DNA of 9,795 bases, taken from assembly GCA_948482415.1 (NCBI GenBank), contig CAOMFZ010000076.1, positions 1 through 9,795 on the forward strand, in the 5' to 3' direction. Position 1 is the first letter of the stretch. Every line of letters begins with the position of its first letter. This DNA is from an uncultured Mailhella sp. Its GTDB lineage: Bacteria; Desulfobacterota; Desulfovibrionia; Desulfovibrionales; Desulfovibrionaceae. This document shows positions 6,808 to 9,795 of the stretch, piece by piece. The notes beneath the pieces were generated by a model. It had not been told where the DNA came from and searched no databases. It saw only the letters and a program-made list of their open reading frames with translations. Position numbers and translations under genes: made by a program.

Positions 6808-7843
6808 CAATATTTTGGCAGTGGACGCAATGGGAGGCGATTTTGGTCCTTCCGTTGTTGTCCCTGGAGCTTTAGCTGCAGCTCAAAAGTGTGGTGCAAA
6901 AGTTATTCTTGTGGGCATTGAATCTGCCATTCAAGACGTTTTGGACACACTTCCCGAAAATTTAAAACAGGCAGACTTTTCCATTCTCCATGCTTCTCAA
7001 GTTGTGGAAATGAATGAAAAGCCTTCTGATATTTTACGTCAAAAGAAAGACTCCTCTATTCAGGTCGCCTGCAGACTTGTCAAAGAGGGGGAAGCTCAGG
7101 CTGTTATCAGTGCCGGGCATTCCGGTGCTTGTGTAGCATGCGGCATGTTCATTATTGGAAGAATTCCTGGTGTGGAACGTCCATGCCTTGCTACGATTAT
7201 GCCTTCTAAAACAACTCCTCGTCTTATTTTAGACGTGGGTGCCAATGTTGAATGCAAACCCTATTATCTTTTCCAATTCGGATTAATGGGGTCTGCTTTT
7301 GTGCGTGATATTTTAGGATATGAAAATCCTAAAGTTGGTATTTTGAGTATTGGTGAAGAAGAAGGCAAAGGCACAAGTACTGTCAAAGAAGCCTATGATT
7401 TATTAAAAGCCGCTAATAACCTCAATTTTGTCGGCAATGTTGAAGGCCGTGATATTTTTATCGGTGACGTTGATGTTGTTGTGTGTGACGGGTTTGTTGG
7501 AAACGTTGCATTAAAATTGAGTGAAGGCTTAGCGCTTTCTCTTATTGATATTTTGAAAGAAGAATTGCTTGGCAATGGTTTTATGCCAAAAATCGGTGCC
7601 TTTTTAGCGAAAAAAGCATTCAAAAGTTTAAAGAAAAAAATTGATTATGCAGAATACGGCGGCGCGCCGCTTCTGGGCTTGCAGGGCATCAGCTTTGTCT
7701 GTCATGGTTCCAGCAATGCGCGTGCCATTGAAAATGCTGTGCTCATGGCAAATACTTATATTGAAAAAGATACTCATAATCGTCTGCTGGCAATTCTCAA
7801 AGAAAATGAAGAATTAACGAGTTTTGCTCGTTCCTCTGTGTAA
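6797..7843 (+). CDS. plsX: Phosphate acyltransferase PlsX
   Basis: PlsX transfers an acyl chain from acyl-ACP to inorganic phosphate, giving acyl-phosphate for PlsY and glycerolipid synthesis; it is a soluble enzyme that associates with the membrane. The 348-residue protein has the family landmarks: ILAVDAMGGDFGPSVVVPGA (6-25), NEKPSDILRQKKDSS (73-87), VISAGHSGA (103-111), LDVGANVECKP (145-155), LSIGEEEGKG (183-192), VVVCDGFVGNVALK (227-240), YGGAPLLG (287-294) and CHGSSNARA (302-310). The glycine-rich loop reads AGHSGA where AGNTGA is common. The start at 6797 lies inside rpmF with no good Shine-Dalgarno, so translation probably depends on ribosomes finishing rpmF. fabH begins 11 nt after the stop. 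Confidence 0.97.
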   Translation: MKNSNILAVDAMGGDFGPSVVVPGALAAAQKCGAKVILVGIESAIQDVLDTLPENLKQADFSILHASQVVEMNEKPSDILRQKKDSSIQVACRLVKEGEAQAVISAGHSGACVACGMFIIGRIPGVERPCLATIMPSKTTPRLILDVGANVECKPYYLFQFGLMGSAFVRDILGYENPKVGILSIGEEEGKGTSTVKEAYDLLKAANNLNFVGNVEGRDIFIGDVDVVVCDGFVGNVALKLSEGLALSLIDILKEELLGNGFMPKIGAFLAKKAFKSLKKKIDYAEYGGAPLLGLQGISFVCHGSSNARAIENAVLMANTYIEKDTHNRLLAILKENEELTSFARSSV

Positions 7844-7854
7844 TTTCTCCTGTT

Positions 7855-8877
7855 ATGAATGTTAATTGCCATATTTCCGGACTTGGCATCAGTGTGCCTG
7901 AAACAACACTGACTAATCAGGATCTGGAAAAAATAATGGATACCAGTGATGAGTGGATTGTTACACGCACCGGTATTAAAAATCGCCACATTGTCAAAGA
8001 AAACGAAAATATTTCTGACTATGCTTTTCTTGCCGCAGTCAAGGCAATAGATGATGCAAAAATTTCTCCATCACAGATTACCCACGTTTTAACTGCAACT
8101 TGTACTCCCGAAGCTCTTTCCCCAAGCATGTCCTGTATTATTGCCCAAAAACTGGGGCTTTCAAGTTATTCCGGCCTGCAGCTTATTTCTAAAGCTTCTC
8201 CCGGTCTCGTTTGTTTTGATTTTAATGCCGCCTGTTCCGGCTTTGTCTATGGTTTGGAACTTGCCCGAGCCTTTTTGGCATTAAACAATGATTCGGTTAT
8301 TTTGCTGATTGCAGCAGAATGTCTCTCCCGGCGCATGAATTATCAGGACAGAACAACCAGTGTTTTATTTGGTGATGCGGCTGGTGCCTGTATAATCCGT
8401 GGAAAAGGCGACAGTCTTTTCAATATTCTTGATGTCTCTGTTGGCGCTGACGGGGATTATAAGGATTTAATCCGTATTGGCGGCGGCACGGACAAAAAAG
8501 TGCAGGTTGGGGATACTATCAGCGAAGATTTCTTTCTTACCATGCAGGGCAGAGAAGTATTTAAACAGGCTGTGCGCGGTATGGAGCAGGAAAGTCTGAA
8601 ATTATTGCAGAAAAATAATTTAGGTGTTGATGATATAGATTTATTTATTGCGCATCAGGCAAATTTGCGGATTATTGATGCTGTGCGCGAACGCTTAGGA
8701 CTTTCCGAGCAAAAAGTTTTTACTAATTTGGAAAAATACGGCAATACGTCAGCAGCGTCAATTCTTTTAGCTATGGCAGAGGCAAGGGAACAAGGTTTAT
8801 TCAAGGCAGGGCAGAAAACATTGTTAACCGCTTTTGGGGCAGGACTCACATGGGGGTCAGCTCTGCTTGAGTCATAA
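7855..8877 (+). CDS. fabH: Beta-ketoacyl-ACP synthase III
   Basis: FabH condenses acetyl- or other short acyl-CoA with malonyl-ACP to start fatty-acid elongation. The 340-residue protein carries the complete catalytic triad: C127 in FDFNAACSGF (121-130), H267 in IAHQANLRII (265-274) and N297 in YGNTSAAS (295-302). The N-terminal SDEWIVTRTGIKNRHI (31-46) and C-terminal AFGAGLTWGSALL (326-338) are also typical. Compared with E. coli FabH (317 residues), about 13 extra residues sit just before the active-site cysteine (near 104-117). The ATG at 7855 is preceded by a pyrimidine-rich stretch without Shine-Dalgarno, so translation is probably coupled to plsX, 11 nt upstream. A 101-nt gap separates it from fabG. 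Acyl-CoA preference cannot be determined from sequence. Confidence 0.96.
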   Translation: MNVNCHISGLGISVPETTLTNQDLEKIMDTSDEWIVTRTGIKNRHIVKENENISDYAFLAAVKAIDDAKISPSQITHVLTATCTPEALSPSMSCIIAQKLGLSSYSGLQLISKASPGLVCFDFNAACSGFVYGLELARAFLALNNDSVILLIAAECLSRRMNYQDRTTSVLFGDAAGACIIRGKGDSLFNILDVSVGADGDYKDLIRIGGGTDKKVQVGDTISEDFFLTMQGREVFKQAVRGMEQESLKLLQKNNLGVDDIDLFIAHQANLRIIDAVRERLGLSEQKVFTNLEKYGNTSAASILLAMAEAREQGLFKAGQKTLLTAFGAGLTWGSALLES

Positions 8878-8917
8878 ACTTTGTTTGTCAAAAATTTTAA
8901 ACAGGTAAAATTTTAGC

Positions 8918-8946
8918 TTGAAAAAATATCAAAACTGTTTTAATAT
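8918..8946 (+). promoter_or_regulatory. possible promoter of fabG
   Basis: In the gap after fabH, TTGAAA (8918-8923, 5 of 6 consensus) and TAATAT (8941-8946, 4 of 6) are 17 nt apart. Transcription would start near 8953, giving a leader of about 26 nt. The surrounding sequence is very AT-rich, so a chance match is possible. Just upstream, AAAATTTTA occurs twice (8891-8899 and 8907-8915), the second inside a 10-nt palindrome at 8906-8915. Confidence 0.35.
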
Positions 8947-8978
8947 TTGCGAATAAATTGATATTGTAGAGTATAATT

Positions 8979-9725
8979 ATGAGTAATGAATTGGTTTCTA
9001 CAGCTTTAGTGACCGGTGCGTCAAGAGGTATCGGCAAAGCAATCGCTCTTACGCTTGCAAAAGACGGTTTTCAAGTTTACCTTACTTATGTTTCAAAGCC
9101 GCAGGAAGCGGAAAATGTTGTGCAGGAAATTATTTCTCAGGGAGGAAAAGCTAAAGCATTTTGCCTCAACGTTGGCGATAGTGAAGCTGTTGGCAAATTC
9201 TTCCAGGAAGAAATTAAAGATAAAGTCCGTTTAGATGTTTTGGTCAATAATGCGGGCATCACGAAAGATGGTCTCATTCTTCGCATGAAAGATGAAGATT
9301 TTAATGCGGTTATTGACATCAATTTAAAAGGGGCTTTTACTTGTCTTAGAGAAGCAACAAAAATAATGGCAAAACAACGCTCTGGTCGTGTTGTGAATAT
9401 TGTTTCTGTTGTCGGACTTATGGGCAATGCTGGTCAAGCTAACTATGCCGCTGCAAAAGCCGGTCTTATCGGTATTACTAAATCCGCTGCAAAAGAATTT
9501 GGCTCTCGTTCAATCACTGTCAATGCTGTTGCTCCCGGTTTTATTGAAACAGATATGACAGCAAAACTTCCTGAAGAAGTAAAAGCAAAATATGCTGAAG
9601 CTATTCCTTTGGGAATTTTTGGCTCTGTACAAAATGTTGCTGATGCTGTATCATTTTTAGCATCTGATAAAGCTTCCTATATTACTGGTCAGGTACTATC
9701 GGTTAACGGTGGTCTTTATTGTTAA
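8979..9725 (+). CDS. fabG: 3-oxoacyl-ACP reductase
   Basis: FabG reduces 3-oxoacyl-ACP to 3-hydroxyacyl-ACP with NADPH in each round of fatty-acid elongation. The 248-residue length is typical of this short-chain dehydrogenase/reductase. Visible motifs are TGASRGIG (12-19, cofactor loop), LVNNAGITKDGL (88-99), N115 in INLKGAF, the catalytic S143 in IVSVVG, Y156 and K160 in NYAAAK, VNAVAPGFIETDMT (181-194) and the C-terminal YITGQVLSVNGG (234-245). The full N-S-Y-K tetrad is present. The start at 8979 fits the family; the ribosome site is weak (AGAG 7 nt upstream). The genomic neighbours fabH and acpP identify it as the fatty-acid enzyme, not a general SDR. No fabD lies between fabH and fabG in this cluster. 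Confidence 0.96.
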   Translation: MSNELVSTALVTGASRGIGKAIALTLAKDGFQVYLTYVSKPQEAENVVQEIISQGGKAKAFCLNVGDSEAVGKFFQEEIKDKVRLDVLVNNAGITKDGLILRMKDEDFNAVIDINLKGAFTCLREATKIMAKQRSGRVVNIVSVVGLMGNAGQANYAAAKAGLIGITKSAAKEFGSRSITVNAVAPGFIETDMTAKLPEEVKAKYAEAIPLGIFGSVQNVADAVSFLASDKASYITGQVLSVNGGLYC

Positions 9726-9749
9726 CTAAAAAATCAATACCAGTTTGGA

Positions 9750-9795
9750 GTGTATATTTCTGTTGAAGCAAAAATTAAAACTATTATCAAAGATC
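9750..9795 (+). CDS. acpP: Acyl carrier protein, N-terminal fragment (runs off the right edge)
   Basis: The last codons read ISVEAKIKTIIKD, matching the start of acyl carrier protein, which carries growing acyl chains on a phosphopantetheine arm; the modified serine lies beyond the window. Position directly after fabG is the expected one. The first recognised in-frame start is GTG at 9750, giving MYISVEAKIK, but it has no ribosome site of its own. The GGAG at 9747-9750 is correctly spaced (5 nt) for an ATT at 9756, whose product MSVEAKIK aligns with the usual family N-terminus. Which codon initiates is unresolved. Only 15 codons are visible. Confidence 0.8.
   Translation, partial: MYISVEAKIKTIIKD

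Noticed and set aside
8899..8940. AAACAG / CTGTTT inverted repeat after fabH
   Set aside because: A 6-bp stem with a loop of about 30 nt and no T-tract does not make a credible terminator.
8972..8977. Perfect TATAAT just before the fabG ATG
   Set aside because: It ends 1 nt before the start codon, so transcription would begin inside the gene, and no -35 box lies at proper spacing.

Overview
The window is an AT-rich (roughly 60% A+T by eye, not computed), densely packed bacterial chromosomal segment. The order yceD/DUF177 - rpmF - plsX - fabH - fabG - acpP, together with a cytoplasmic-type CbiK cobaltochelatase, points to a Desulfovibrionaceae-like organism (sulfate-reducing or host-associated Desulfovibrionales). 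Its base composition is lower in G+C than most described members. This assignment is inference from gene content and order; no 16S or other marker is present.

Layout. Positions 1-1109, minus strand: the first 369 codons of an AsmA-family membrane-anchored protein, running off the left edge. A divergent promoter region (1110-1259) separates it from an unrecognised protein of about 8 membrane segments (1260-2249, plus). Next comes purM (2325-3377), with a probable promoter of its own and a strong intrinsic terminator (3393-3415). Only 5 nt after the terminator T-tract starts a tight plus-strand cluster: a DUF523/TudS-type cysteine protein, cbiK, and a class I/II PLP aminotransferase (3421-5946). 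A clear sigma70-like promoter at 6003-6032 then starts the lipid/ribosome cluster: DUF177 (yceD), rpmF (L32), plsX (overlapping rpmF by 11 nt) and fabH. A 101-nt gap with its own possible promoter precedes fabG. The first codons of acpP are at the right edge.

How the genes work together. PlsX, FabH, FabG and ACP are steps of fatty-acid and phospholipid synthesis: FabH primes the cycle, FabG reduces beta-ketoacyl-ACP, ACP carries the chain, and PlsX moves the finished acyl group to phosphate for glycerolipid assembly. Linkage to rpmF and DUF177 is the widespread bacterial arrangement that couples this pathway to ribosome synthesis. PurM belongs to de novo purine synthesis. CbiK inserts metal into sirohydrochlorin for cobalamin or heme-type tetrapyrroles. 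No single pathway obviously links TudS-like protein, CbiK and the aminotransferase.

Overall this is a mostly ordinary housekeeping region. I found no phage, IS, CRISPR, tRNA or rRNA, and no convincing undescribed defence or mobile system. The points most worth a second look are the partial minus-strand AsmA-like gene, the acpP start (an ATT sits exactly where the family's ATG is expected, with good Shine-Dalgarno spacing), the terminator abutting the DUF523 start codon, the unrecognised multi-pass membrane protein divergent from the AsmA-like gene, and a 13-residue insertion just before the FabH active-site cysteine.
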